A stretch of 64,000 nt of DNA from Sclerodactyla briareus (lineage: Eukaryota; Echinodermata; Holothuroidea; Dendrochirotida; Sclerodactylidae), in contig JAODTK010005671.1 of assembly GCA_026419785.1 (NCBI GenBank), positions 124,001 through 188,000 of the forward strand. The letters run 5' to 3'. The first letter of the stretch is position 1; each line of letters starts with the position of its first letter. Position numbers and translations under genes: made by a program. Positions 48,939 through 59,984 of this stretch are shown here, one piece after another. A model generated the notes under the pieces. It made no database searches. It saw only the letters and a list, made by a program, of their open reading frames with translations, and was not told where the DNA came from.

Positions 48939-49764
48939 CCTGAACTTGTCACTTCAGCCTGTCAAGGGAAACAAGGGCAATCGTGAATGTCTGTGTACTA
49001 GCCAGTTCCAGTAAGGTACTGCATATTCTTCATGGAACGGTATACCATGCAGCACAGACGGCGAACACCAGGTATCCACACCTCTGCGACAGAGGTGAAG
49101 CAGAGCATAGGCACGGCAAAGGACCAGGGTTCATGATAAGCGGGGGCCCAGGGGCTATTAGCCCCCTAAAATACATCAATAACCCAGGTCCTAATGAAAT
49201 TGAATGAACCAGGGGCTATAGTCAATGAGCTTAGCTACTGCGGCAACTGTAGTCCAACCATCATTTGGCTAGCGGCGGATGTGCTCCATTTTGAGCCCTA
49301 CGGTAATACTTAATATTTGCCAATCATGCCAGATTTAATCTTCCCAAACAGACTTCAACCAAGTACGAGTTGGGCTCAACTGTTACTAGTTGAAACGTGC
49401 CTTTACCAGAATGTCCCGTACCAAAACGTCCCCAGGGTTCGACCAGAACGTCTCCGTGGATTGTGTTGTAAAAATGTTAGTCGAAATTTTCCGGCTTTGG
49501 TTAAAACGTCTCCGGGTACGATTTGCAAACCAAGTTCCTTGGCGAAGTTCCTTGGTAAAATAATGGTTGAATGTCCTCGGTTGCATCGTGGAGAGGGTTT
49601 GTGAAACTTTAGTAATCATACTAAGACCCTGCGGCATAATTGATGGTGGTTCTAATAATAATAATGAATAGAATATGAGCGTGTGTTGATCAATAGACGG
49701 ATCATGTGCCACAATGTGCATATGATGATGAAGTGAAAAAGAGTTCAAACTTCAGAGCGCTTGG
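48939..49764. other. region upstream of the GT10-like fragment; short AACGTC repeats
   Basis: 48939-49375 has no recognised feature beyond possible 5' flank of the minus-strand fragment. 49390-49520 carries repeated TACCA(A/G)AACGTC(C/T)CC(G/A)GGG-like words at roughly 20-60 bp intervals, a weak minisatellite. Confidence 0.35.
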
Positions 49765-49900
49765 GCGCCCTCTTCTCTCTGGTGGCATGGGCGTAGGAGG
49801 CGGGAGGGGGGGGCTGTGGGGGGGGCTGCAGCCCCCCAGCCAAATATTCAGGCAAAAATTCCGGGCAGTGCGCTGATAGTTCTCCGGGCACCGGGCTTGA
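49765..49900. repeat. G-rich dispersed repeat beginning GGGCGTAGG
   Basis: CATGGGCGTAGGAGGCGGGA followed by G8 and G7 runs, GCTGCAGCCCCCC and CCGGGCA(G/C).G words. The same kind of sequence in reverse is seen at 51375-51500 (C runs, then CTGCAGCCGCCCCTGC and CACGCCTACGCC). Confidence 0.45.
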
Positions 49901-51374
49901 AATATTACCATGCTTTTTTTCGGGCAATCACTACACCCCCCTAGATATAGATCGGGCTCCACGCAGTGGCGCTGGGCCATAGGGAAGTGGGGCAATTGCC
50001 GGCGCCGGGCGCTCGACGATTTCCCAAATAAACATTTTTAAATGGTGGCTTGATTGTATGGATGAAGGCCAATACACTCCATTCCATTTCCCGGGCTGAT
50101 TCATTTGGTCCGTTCATATTCCGAAACAATCCATCCCTACTTCCCTCAAAATCGAATCTGACGTTTCCCCAGTCCATAACACGTAATTATGCGGGATTTC
50201 GCTCCCTAAACCATTAACCAAAGTTTTTTTTTGGATAACACATGATGTCGCCGAAAAAGCACATTTGTGGAAAGCGTCCGAGGCTAATTAGTACCTTTAT
50301 TTTTACGTGTACAACAACTAATTAAAATTCGAACTCATCGAACATCGCTCTTCTTCCTCTCATTCGCTATGCGTTTGCCGCGTAGAAGACGTTACCATCC
50401 ACTTGGTGGGGTACAAAAATGGTATTCTCTAACGCAGAGAACTACTGTAGAGTTGAACAATTCTACCTCCTGTCGGACACGGTCAAACAACGTACAGAAG
50501 AACGGGTTTCCGAGAACGTCAATGAGTTTGAATGTGTGTGTCCAGACATCAATGGGTATCCATCACTCAGCGAGCCACTGGGATACAGAAAGGCTTGAGA
50601 ACGTGTGTGATCGCTGACTGACATTACCGCAGATCAAAGAAAACACTCTTTTCCAGAGGCAAATCTACTACCACATTACTAGAACCAAAAGCACTACAAA
50701 CGCCCAGAAAAATCCCCTAACAATGATGCGATAACTGGAACAATTCCAAACTGAACGAATGCGAGATATGTTCCCTATACTTTGCACATCCTCTTACGGA
50801 TTTATATTGGACACTTCCTATATCTTCCGCTACACCACAGAGAGATCGTTTTCTTTGTTAGGAAACTGAACACCTACCTGATAAAATGCCATGGGTCAGC
50901 TCATTCGCCCTGTCGTCCCTACTTTGATGGCAATGGAGAAAGATTTTCAGATGGACATTCTAGATATCATTGCTAAATTCAGCACAAAGTGCGATCACCG
51001 CCTCAAGCTAAACTGACTATGTTCTGGGGCTTAGATGTCACAGGGGTAGGTATAGTTGGTTGTCGGTTGATTCTGATAATTGAAACAAAGGCTTTCAAAT
51101 TGTACTTTGAAATTCGAAATTGGATGATCCAGCTGCTCGGGTTTTTCAATTCACGTTTCATTGGGTAATATTTGAACATTAGTCCGCCCCCATTGATATT
51201 CGTTAGCATTATTACGGATTCACAGACCGCACTGATATATGGAATTATTTGTGAACGTTCTAAAAAACATACTGAAATTCAAGACAGTAGTACTTTTGGC
51301 GTGCAATGAGGAGTTGAAATACCGTGAAAGATAACACCATTTTGCATCTAATCAAAGTTATTCTTGAAAAAAAT
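49901..51374. other. low-copy sequence, no gene recognised
   Basis: Plus frames at 50369-50617 and 50782-50976 have no identified domain. Confidence 0.35.
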
Positions 51375-51500
51375 CTCAAAGGGAGGGGGACACCCCCCTC
51401 CCCTTAGACCCCTCCCCCATATCATTCACATGACGTGCCCCCCCAACAGATCCCTGCAGCCGCCCCTGCTCACGCCTACGCCCATGTCTAGTGGCGTAGT
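51375..51500 (-). repeat. G-rich dispersed repeat, inverted copy
   Basis: GGGAGGGGGACACCCCCCTC and CCCTCCCCCATATCATTCAC lead to CCCTGCAGCCGCCCCTG and CACGCCTACGCCCATG. Read on the minus strand it starts GGCGTAGGCGTGAGCAGGGG, like 49785. Confidence 0.45.
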
Positions 51501-52739
51501 CCGTATCTTGTGATGTTGAGATATTTCCAGTATGTATCAATATGGAGTATGGACGCATGGTTAAGATCAACTTAATCCCTGGATTACCCCACCATCAAAC
51601 ATCATTGAATATACCTTCCCAAATCCCGCATTCCCCAACGGGATAAGTCTAATGTGATATTATATTTACTGTGACAGAAGAAGATTCCTCTGTAAAGTTA
51701 CACTTAGTCGTTCCCGGGAACATTTTAACTCACCTCATTTCATCATGCATCAACAGGCACTTTGAAAAGTGGGGAACGCGGTACGTTTAAAGAGACTGGT
51801 ACACCGGCTCCCAATACTCAATTAGTTAGGCCCAACTGTTCGTTAGGCAAAAAACACCTACCATAATAATGATCAAACGGTAAACATGTAAATTGTATAC
51901 TCTACCTGAGCCTAACTAATATTGAAAAGGCCGGGCCTCACGTTAGGCACTATTGTCATTGTAAACAGTGCCGTCGCGCCGGTTGTGATCATACAGATAA
52001 GAAATGAAGAGTTTACCGAAGTATAATCACTGCACTCTGTAAAGGCTTACGATTCAATCTTGCCCTCGTTCAAAGGTTAGATAAGAATAAAGAGCAACGC
52101 CCGACAACCAGGTTTAGCCAACAGCGGCCATCAAAGGCCAACAGTTTCACGAAAGTTCACACACACTAGGCCTATATCGATCTGTCAGTCAGTCACACTA
52201 TCACTGCACTCGCCGAGCCATCCTGGGAACTGCCTTCATCTAGTTCTCTTCTCTACATCTAGCGCCTAGCTCTTGGTCCCACTGCGCGCGTAGCACTCTG
52301 TGTAAAATCTTCAATTTTTTTTGGTGGCGCACGCGATATGGAACTAGGTTTAAAGTGGATAGTTTCAAGAATGAAATGAAAGTGACAAGCTGACAGTCGC
52401 GTAGTCAGCAATTGGCTCGGAATTTAGAATCGTGTCCGGTGTGACATACATGCACGTACATTAGCCTACAATCGTTAAGCTGGCGGTAACTAGTCAGTGA
52501 CTGAGTGAGTCTCCCCGATTTTGACTTTACGTCTTGGATTTCCCACAGGCCACAGCCCTCAGTAGCCAGGTTGTTGTTGTGAGGGAGGGGGATGGGGAAT
52601 CGACTCATAGTCTCAATAATGGACCACCTCTTGGATGGATTGGTATAAGAGGAGGGTTCATGTGTCACCCCCTACACATTTTCCGCTGTTTAGGTAGGGA
52701 TGGTTCAATCTTTTTTATTTCTCATACTAATCCTTTTGC
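51501..52739. other. low-copy sequence, no gene recognised
   Basis: No recognised gene or repeat. Near 52500-52680 there is a minus/plus pair of overlapping open frames without known motifs. Confidence 0.35.
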
Positions 52740-52960
52740 TGCAATTCCCTGAATTTCATCTTATTACATGACCAAGGGCGTTCGATTTGTTTTGACGATT
52801 GTTGGGGGGTGATGGGGGGAGAGAGGGAGGAAGAATAATCTCATTAAGCGGAGGCGCCAAACCATAGGTTGGCGCGAAACGTACAAGGGAAGTTTTCGTG
52901 CGACGAGCCCCCTAGATTGCAGGGACCGGCACTCCCCGTGGCCTCATGGACAGTGAGTCA
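52740..52960. repeat. dispersed repeat R2, first copy
   Basis: AAGCGGAGGCGCCAAACCAT, GGTTGGCGCGAAAC, CAAGGGAAGTTTTCGTGCG and CGAGCCCCCTAGATTGCAGG align with 63810-63885 (AAGCGGGCGCCACCATTGG, GGGCGCGGAGCCGCCAAGGG, ATTTTGGTTGCGCAAGCCGG). Function unknown. Confidence 0.5.
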
Positions 52961-54299
52961 GCATTCAAGATTTGTAAATAACAATACTTATTTTAGGAAA
53001 GGTTCCTCAAAAAACTTGTCGCCTTAGTGATCAATTTGAAGGTGTTGCGTTGGTTGCTGTGACATTCTAAAATACAATGCAAGTGAGGCTACGTCTTTGA
53101 AGGAGCAATGGAAATGGGCATGGCAACACATAGATTCGCGCGAAGCGCGAGAGTTGTATGATCCAATTTGACCACCGACATTGCACTTACCACGCTGACC
53201 TATCAAATAGATAATGCCTGAGAGCTTTTTTTACCTCAATATTACGGCTCCCAATTGTTATCTTCCTCTGCGGACCACAGTAGCATGGTACGGACACTTC
53301 CAATTGGCGCCAAATTAGTATAGCACAGAAAGTGAACTGCAACTGCCGCGACGGCTTCACGAAAATTTCACACTTTTTTGGACATTCCAATTAAACGTCA
53401 GGCAATCTTTTGATATAAACCTATTTTCAACTTGATGTTAATCATGTCCTAAGTTGCACGAATTAGTGCTTTCTCTGGCCAAATCTACTTCGATGGCCAT
53501 TCTGTTCTGGGTTTTCCACCCTCACCGTGTGCCTGCCCACTTAGATGTGCACCATGCACGCACCTAACTTTCAACAAGTGGTGCGCCCATAAATCTTACC
53601 CCCTCCCTCAACCTCCTTCCCTAAAAAACACAAAGTTTCAGTTTTGGGCATTCCTTCTTCGAAAATGTCAGGCAATATTTGGACTATTCCCTAGCAGAAA
53701 TTCGACACGTACAATGAGGGACGGCAACACACCAAGTGGTTAAAGCCATTTTCTGCAAACATAAGGGGATTAGAGATCTAGGAACCCTTCTTCCATTGAT
53801 TTTAAGAACCCCCAGTGCAGTTCAGGTTAGAGTTTTTGTTAATGGAAATCATATGTCTGCACATGGCACATTATCTGTCTGAACACTAGCGGTACAGCGC
53901 GCAAAATTTCGAAAATGGAGCAGCAGAATTCACTCACCTTGAATAATTTTGTCCGTTTATGTATGTTTCAAACACGGTTGCTGCTGGATATGTCGGATAC
54001 AAGTGCCATGAAATAGAGTCGGGCTCAAATATTGGGGGAGGGGGAGGGGGGAATGCATTGCGTCCCCCAACCAGATTATTAAATTATTGGGAAGACGCCT
54101 ATCCCCCCCCCTCCGTCCTCTCCATTAATCGCCGCCTATGTAAATGAACAGGTTCCTAATTTCGACAATCAAAATACGCGCATATACTTTAGCATGCTTT
54201 TAATACCCTCTGAATAATAGAGCATGCTCATTTTACCGGCTCACGGCAGTGCTTCCCGAACATGGGAAAAATAAATATCAGTTGAAGCACTGCACCAGT
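52961..54299. other. low-copy sequence, weak repeats only
   Basis: A GCGCGAAGCGCGA palindrome at about 53138 resembles the one inside the 21.1 kb MITE. Similar words GACATTCC..(T)AAACGTCAGGCAATCTTT (53380) and GGCATTCC..GAAAATGTCAGGCAATATTT (53650) hint at a ~265-bp duplication. No gene recognised. Confidence 0.35.
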
Positions 54300-54545
54300 G
54301 GGGACGCACGATGGGGTTTGGGGTTCGGGCCAATGAATTTTTAACGCAAAACCTACTCACTGTTCATTAGACATTTCGCATCGCTGTTCCTCAAATATTA
54401 CAACAGCATGTGTCTAGGGAGGGGCCCATACTTGCATCTATTTGTCTATAGGAGGGTGAGGCTATCAATGAGGGCGCATTTCTCTTGGGGTCCCGACCTC
54501 AACCATCCCCCCTCACCCCCTTAAGACAATCTCCCCGGCCACGCC
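54300..54545 (+). repeat. dispersed repeat R3, copy 1
   Basis: Shared order with 55395-55610 and 59325-59540: CAAATATTACAACAGCATGT, GTGTCTAG..GGGCCCAT, ATTTGTCTATAGGAGG.TGAGGC, AGGGCGCATTTCTCTTGGGG, TCCCGACCTC, then a C-rich run and CCACGCC. No coding potential. SINE- or MITE-sized, ~210-245 bp. Confidence 0.6.
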
Positions 54546-55394
54546 AACCGTCTTTGGTTAACGATGGAGATCCTAGAGCCCCTAAAGTTGGTAACACAGC
54601 CCGGAAGAACTGCCTGACCCTTCTCCCCTCATCACAAGACGCAATATTCATAAGCTACCTAGTTGGTAGATATTCTGCCGTAATGAGATAGCCCAACCCA
54701 CGCCACATGGCAAAATTGGTGACGAAATTAATGGGGGAACCTCGCCGTTCTAGTCAATGGACGCCACCCATTCCCTTTTTTCAGTGTAGTATGTTGCGTT
54801 TTCCTTCCATTTTGGTTCACCATCGGCCCAGAAATATCGTGGGAAAAGCGAACTGAAGGTCAAACCAATGCATCTAATCTGCCTAATTTCATTTGGTCAT
54901 ATTCCCATTTCCCACTGGCCGCGCCACTGGCAGTTGCGAAGAACTGGGAAGAGGGGGACGTACTGCTTATAAGACACGTTATTGACCATATACCTCCACT
55001 CCAATGAGTGACGTGCAGTGACTCCTTGGCGGCGGTCACGCCATCTTTGAAATACCAAGTCTAGCGTCCCACATCAAGTCTTTAGTCAGAGAGTGATCAA
55101 TGTATGGAACATTCCTAATCGTGACATTGTCTAAGCTGTCACAGTCAATCTATTTGAGAGGAGACTATGAGAACTGGACTAGGATCTGAACAACCCATCG
55201 ACGGGATATCATCTGACAAAGATTTCCTGGAGGAATACTGACTACTGAACTGCTGAACAACGAGCCAGCGATTTTGAACTTACACATGGTTTTCGGATTT
55301 CTTGTAAAGTCAAACATCTAGAGGTTTCCAAATCATGTTTCAATTCCACTTCGAACCTGCTGATAGGGCCACTTGGGTTGCTGTTGTTTTAATT
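54546..55394. other. low-copy sequence between R3 copies
   Basis: No recognised gene. GGCCGCGCCACTGGCAG (about 54918) is another end-like word of the 'gcgccactgg' type seen in these short repeats. Confidence 0.35.
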
Positions 55395-55610
55395 TCGGAT
55401 GGTGTCAGCGGTGTACGCAGGAGAAGTTTGGCAGCTGTTATTTAGCAAATTTTACAGCAGTATATGTGTCTAGTGGCCCATGAATTTGTTTCTTATATTT
55501 GTCAAAAGGGAGGATGAGGCCATCTTAGAGGGTGCACTTTCCCGTGGGTTCTGACCCCCCCCCCCCCCCCCCCCACCCTCCCATGACAAATCTCTGTGTA
55601 CGCTCCTGGT
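55395..55610 (+). repeat. dispersed repeat R3, copy 2
   Basis: GTGTACGCAGGAGAAG, TTTTACAGCAGTATATGTGTC, TAGTGGCCCATGAATTTG, AGGGAGGATGAGGCCATC and GGGTGCACTTTCCCGTGGG precede a C20 run (55555-55574), then TGTGTACGCTCCTGG. Same order as copies 1 and 3. Confidence 0.6.
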
Positions 55611-55862
55611 GGTGGTGATGGTGATGGTGATGGTGTCCACACTGGCACACTCGTAATGCCCTAGGAAGGTTTCACCTCGCTTCGAAGCCTGACGTTATAC
55701 AGCCGACTGAAAGATCAAGTTGGCGGCGCAGCGCAAGCAGGTAGGCCGGGGAAGTCGCTTAGGAATTGGAAACAGGTTCGGGCCCGGCGTGAGTAGAAAT
55801 AATCGTACTTCAACTTCCGCATCACTACGGAGCGCGAAACGTAACAAAATCCATCAAAGTTG

Positions 55863-55982
55863 GAATCAACCCATCGAAAAAAGAATCAACCCATCGAAAA
55901 CAGAATCAACCCATCGAAAACAGAATCAACCCATCGAAAACAGAATCAACCCATCGAAAACAGAATCAACCCATCGAAACCG
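55863..55982. repeat. 20-bp minisatellite, six units (left arm)
   Basis: GAATCAACCCATCGAAAACA repeats exactly on a 20-bp period from 55863. The first unit has AAAAAA for AAAACA and the last ends in CCG. Twenty is not a multiple of three and no phase contains a stop, so all three plus frames stay open and read the same 20-residue cycle (NQPIENRINPSKTESTHRK and one more). This explains the open frames here without a gene. Confidence 0.95.
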
Positions 55983-56439
55983 CGGAATCATCCTATCCAA
56001 ACCGATCATGACTGCATAGATACTCCTGACTCCCTAACAGATTTCCCTTGTATTGCCGTGCTCCTTTAAGTGTGATACACTCCGCGCAGTCCTGGTGCGC
56101 GAGGTTAAACAAATCATCAAGAATGGAATCAACCATCAGGATTTGGAATCAATACGTCCAAAACGAAACAAGTGGTGTCCAAAACCGGAATCAAGGTTTC
56201 GACACAACCAGGTGTCAACCCGAAGCGAACTGTCAAGGAAATGCAAGAACGCAACCCTGCGTAATGAGTCCTTGTCGCAATTTTTGTTTCGACTCTTCAA
56301 GATCTCAATGCGCCCGTAACATTTGCAGTTTTTGCCATATTGGCTAGTAGCCACATTTAAGAGTGTCTGGAATGTTGCTGGTCGAGTCAAGGAGGATTAC
56401 TACACCCCTTATAAGTAGCTCCATCCCCTTAACATCTAC

Positions 56440-56790
56440 TAGATCAGGGGAGAGTATATGTAAATAGAATGAGTGTGAAGGAGGTGGAAGAGATGGAGAA
56501 GAGGGGTGGGGAAAGTGTGTGTTAATATAGTGAATGTAAAGGAGGTATAGTGGATGACTAGGGGATTGAGGCGCGTGCGAATAGAACAACTGTAAAAAGA
56601 AGAAAAAAAAGTGGTGGAGATGAATGTGAGGAGAAGGGAGGTGGTATGGTGTTGAAGGGAGTGTGAGAGTTGTTGTAATATAGCGATGTAAAGGAGGTCC
56701 GGTGGCGGAGATGGGATGAGAGTGGGTTGTGAAAGTTCCGTAAAGTAAGTGAGTGTACTTAGTGGAGGTGGATTCACCGTGTATTCGTGC
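56440..56790. repeat. purine-rich degenerate repeat inside the foldback element
   Basis: Words such as AATGTAAAGGAGGT, GATGTAAAGGAGGTCCGGTGG, GTGTGAAGGAGGTGGAAGAGATGG and GTTGTAATATAG (given in part) recur at irregular 70-200 bp spacing on a strongly purine-biased strand. The minus-strand open frame across it (56439-56825) is a consequence of the bias. Confidence 0.5.
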
Positions 56791-58019
56791 AATACTGGCC
56801 TATTTGACACTTGTATGACGTTCAACTGTTTTTACATGTAGTCATCGAGTGATTGCTGTATCAGTTTTTTCCCCCTGTGTAATTTTTCATACATGCTGTA
56901 CAACTCCAAGCGTGAAAGTGGGAGAGTGTGGTTATTAATAACAGGTACTATGGCCTGGAATTTTCAAAATTTTTCTTTTCTAAATGGATTAATAACTCCT
57001 CACAGACAGGCATTGCAGACTGTAAGGAGGTCTGCATATCTTGGTGTAATGTCATGAATTAATCATTTTTTTTACACATGGAATGAATTTGTGATGTTAA
57101 GCAAGCTAAAATGGTTAAAAATTACGATTCTCCACGTAATGTCAGCGTGTTTTATCGCAACATTTGTTGTAATCTGTTGGATCGTTGAGTTATGTCCTGC
57201 GATCAGGGAATGTGACATACACATATACGCCTGCACCTGTTTCTTTCTCAGTTCGGTCCGTCGAGACAAAAACATGATATTTCGATGGTTAAGTAAAAAC
57301 TTTTGGTGGTTCCGGTTGAAAAAAAAGTGTGTGCATTGACCGTTCCCGCTCGTGTGTTGTTTTTGTGTAAGCGCAAGGTCATTTTTTTGAGGAATAAATG
57401 GGACATTCATGAAACTGACTTTGACCCCAGTCAGTCTTCATTTATAGAGTTAATTAGACAACACTAGGAAGGCGCTACTAAGAGCAGGTCTTCCATGCCT
57501 CGCCTAAACAAATACAGTAGGAAAGAGACACAAACTCCTAATCGCCGAGTGTGATCCGATGCCACATGGTGAGACTATCCATTCCCTTATAGACGCGTAA
57601 CAACGCCCTAACATTCACCAACACTACTATTTTCCCAATTACCATTTTAAAATAGCATGACAAAAGGGTAGAACAACACAGCTCCTCGCCTTGACAAGCA
57701 CAATCCATCCAGACATTTCTCCAAAAATCGCTAGTGAGCCGAAGAAACATGGCAAAAACTCCCAATGTAAGCTTGCATTAATTCTTAGAAATCTCCCTTC
57801 AAGGAATCACCACGCAGGATGCGTTCCAAAATCTGCTGGTCTGATTCATTCTCCGATTATTTTGTTACAACTCCGCGCACCAGACTGCGTCGGAGTGTAT
57901 CAACTTGAAGGAGCGCGGCAATACAATGAAAATCCTGTCAATGTAGACGTCACTGGATATCAATAAGACGTAACTGTTTCTTGTTTGGATAGCCTGATTC
58001 CGCTTTTCCAGGGTGTGAT

Positions 58020-58135
58020 TCTTTCCTTTGAAGGCTTGATTCTGTTTTCGATGGGTTGTTCTTTTTTCGATGGGTTGATTCTGTTCTCGATGGGTTGATC
58101 CAATTATCGATGGGTTGATTCCAACTTGTGATGGA
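58020..58135. repeat. 20-bp minisatellite, about five degenerate units (right arm, inverted)
   Basis: TTCGATGGGTTG(A)TTCTGTT-type units on a ~20-bp period are the reverse complement of the left-arm units. They are more diverged, with substitutions and indels. The two arrays therefore differ in copy number and purity. Confidence 0.9.
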
Positions 58136-58157
58136 TTTTTTATGTTTCGCACTCCGT

Positions 58158-59324
58158 ACATCCCAAAGGTAAGTCTAGCGACACATGTGATTTTTGTGAT
58201 GTCATCGACTGTGTCGCCTCGGGTGTCATTGTCCAAAGCGTCAAGAGTCTAAGTCCGCCCTCACTGTTCCGACCGGACGGATGGTGACTGTGCCTTTGCT
58301 CTGAACCCTGTGCGCTGGGACTTGCCTCCTATCGAGGAATCTTGGGGGCATTTGGAGGGGAATTAGAGAAGGCACTTCATTCGTGGGCCAAATTTTGTAG
58401 ATGGCGCTAGTGGCCAGGTCTTTCTTGAGTAATCGCGCAACTCTGTTTGGAGCTCTGGTGTCATTCCGGCTGACTGGAAAAGGAGAACCCATAATTATGT
58501 CTGGGAGGGTGGCTGCTCAAAACGTAGTAGGACTGACAAAGGGATGCAGTATAGTTCAATGTCTCGCTGTGTGAATGCACATACCTTGCTGTTCCGGTAA
58601 GTCTCCGCTATACCATCTTGTTTTGGATTCAACTAACGCAGGGTTACTGTACGTGTCGTACCATCCGCACTGCGAGCAAAGTTAGATTACACTTTGGTTT
58701 TCCGCGTCATGTCTGAGCGGATGAGTTCGGCTTCGGCTTGTTAGTCTATTATTTAACTTCATAAGGGTGTTCGATTTACTAACCCGCTACTTTCTGTTTC
58801 GTCGGTGTGGGGTAAGATCTAAACTTTACTGCCTAAGGCCCTATAAGAGTAATTCACGTGCACAATTTTATTATCAAGGCTAATGGTCATGGTAACAGTT
58901 TCCGCAAACTAGCACCGCTTGGTGACAAGAAGAACATGCAAACATACACGCCAATTTGGGAGTCTCTGTGTGCCTTGTTTGCTTTTTTTTTTTCAAATAC
59001 CCTTTTCAGGATTTGAGGAATCCATAGCATCACGGGAGGACGATTCGAAGGTCTAACCTATAGATTCTACACGGCAAATACCGTTTTTTTTTTTTTCCGG
59101 CCAATTAACAAATTCCCAAAAAAAGGATTCACTCAGACATGAATATAATACTTTTTCGATAATTTTTGTGACAAATTTGTGAGTTTTCATTTGAATCCAG
59201 TCTATAGCTTGTTTGTTTGCGCCCTCAGGGTTTACAAACTTACATGTTTCACATTGTATTTCCTTATTACAGGGGATTCTGTGGTCCCCGACGGTAATGT
59301 TCGAAAGGCAAATTTTGTCAATAG
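58158..59324. other. low-copy sequence, no gene recognised
   Basis: The minus frame 58241-58492 (83 codons, Pro/Arg-rich) is unassigned. T-runs occur at about 58984-58993 and 59085-59097. Confidence 0.35.
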
Positions 59325-59540
59325 CTATTGCCAGTGGGGCAGCATGTAGAGGGGGGGGGTCCAGACCCCCTTAGACTTTTTAACACTTGCTATTGTTCAT
59401 CAAGTTTTGAAGCCTCATGTGTTGAGGGGCCCATAAATTGCATTTATTTATCGATAAGAGAGTTAGACTTTTGGTAAAGAGGCGTCACTTCCTCAGTCGC
59501 GATCTCACACCCCCCCCCTCCCTAGGCAATCACCTCGGAC
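59325..59540 (+). repeat. dispersed repeat R3, copy 3
   Basis: CAGTGGGGCAGCATGTAGAG and a G9 run, CTTGCTATTGTTCATCAAG, CATGTGTTGAGGGGCCCAT, ATTTATCGATAAGAGAGTTAG and GAGGCGTCACTTCCTCAG, then a C-rich run. It keeps the order of the other two R3 copies but is more diverged. Confidence 0.5.
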
Positions 59541-59984
59541 TGGCCTCTGCTGAATGCCGCCTCATCGCTCATTCCTTCAACAATAAGGCCCTATTAGTAT
59601 GCTGGAACGCTTTGGGGTCCAAGGAAATTGAACAACAACTGAAGGTTCTTCCAGAGCTTGGGAACCACGGCACTTACAGGTGCTTCACCAGCAGTCTGCC
59701 TCTTGGCACCCCCCCTTTCCACAATTGAGAAGGGGAGCCGCAGAGGACACGGCAGGATGACGAATGGGTTGTGCGAGTCGACGACCCTGGGAACATTGAT
59801 TTTCTGGGAATATCAAGCTCTGGGAGTGAGAAACTTGGTTACCATCGCCAACTTCAAAATCACAGAAAAACACTGAGGGAACATCGAACTCTGGAACATG
59901 AAAAACCCAGCATGGCTTTCGAACTGGACGTTCATGTCTTGACTAATATGTAGTACTGGAAACCCTAAACGGTATATTGATGAT
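59541..59984. other. sequence upstream of the LINE fragment, unassigned
   Basis: No recognised domain. It may include decayed 5' LINE sequence, since it runs directly into the RT motif at 59985 without a visible boundary. Confidence 0.3.

Larger units (their letters stand above)
55827..58157. mobile_element. 2.3-kb foldback element with minisatellite arms
   Basis: Two long inverted arms (about 55827-56155 and 57812-58157, ~330 bp each) flank a ~1.65-kb middle. Matching pairs, outside inwards, are ACGGAGCGCGAAAC / reverse complement ACGGAGTGCGAAAC, AAATCCATCA.AAGTTGGAAT, the GAATCAACCCATCGAAAACA tandem block, CGGAATCA..CTATCCAAAC, TTGTATTGCCGTGCTCCTT / TTGTATTGCCGCGCTCCTT and GATACACTCCG..GCAGTC.TGGTGCGCG. 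The middle has a purine-rich degenerate repeat (56450-56770) and a region with no transposase frame. This is the architecture of foldback-type DNA transposons. No clear target duplication is visible. Confidence 0.7.

Noticed and set aside
55720-56069. Plus-strand frames rich in NQPIENRINPSK-type repeats
   Set aside because: They are the translation of a 20-bp minisatellite that has no stop in any phase. Two overlapping frames give the same peptide cycle, which a real gene would not do.
56439-56825. 128-codon minus-strand Ser/Thr/Leu/His-rich frame
   Set aside because: Explained by the purine/pyrimidine strand bias of the degenerate repeat inside the foldback element.
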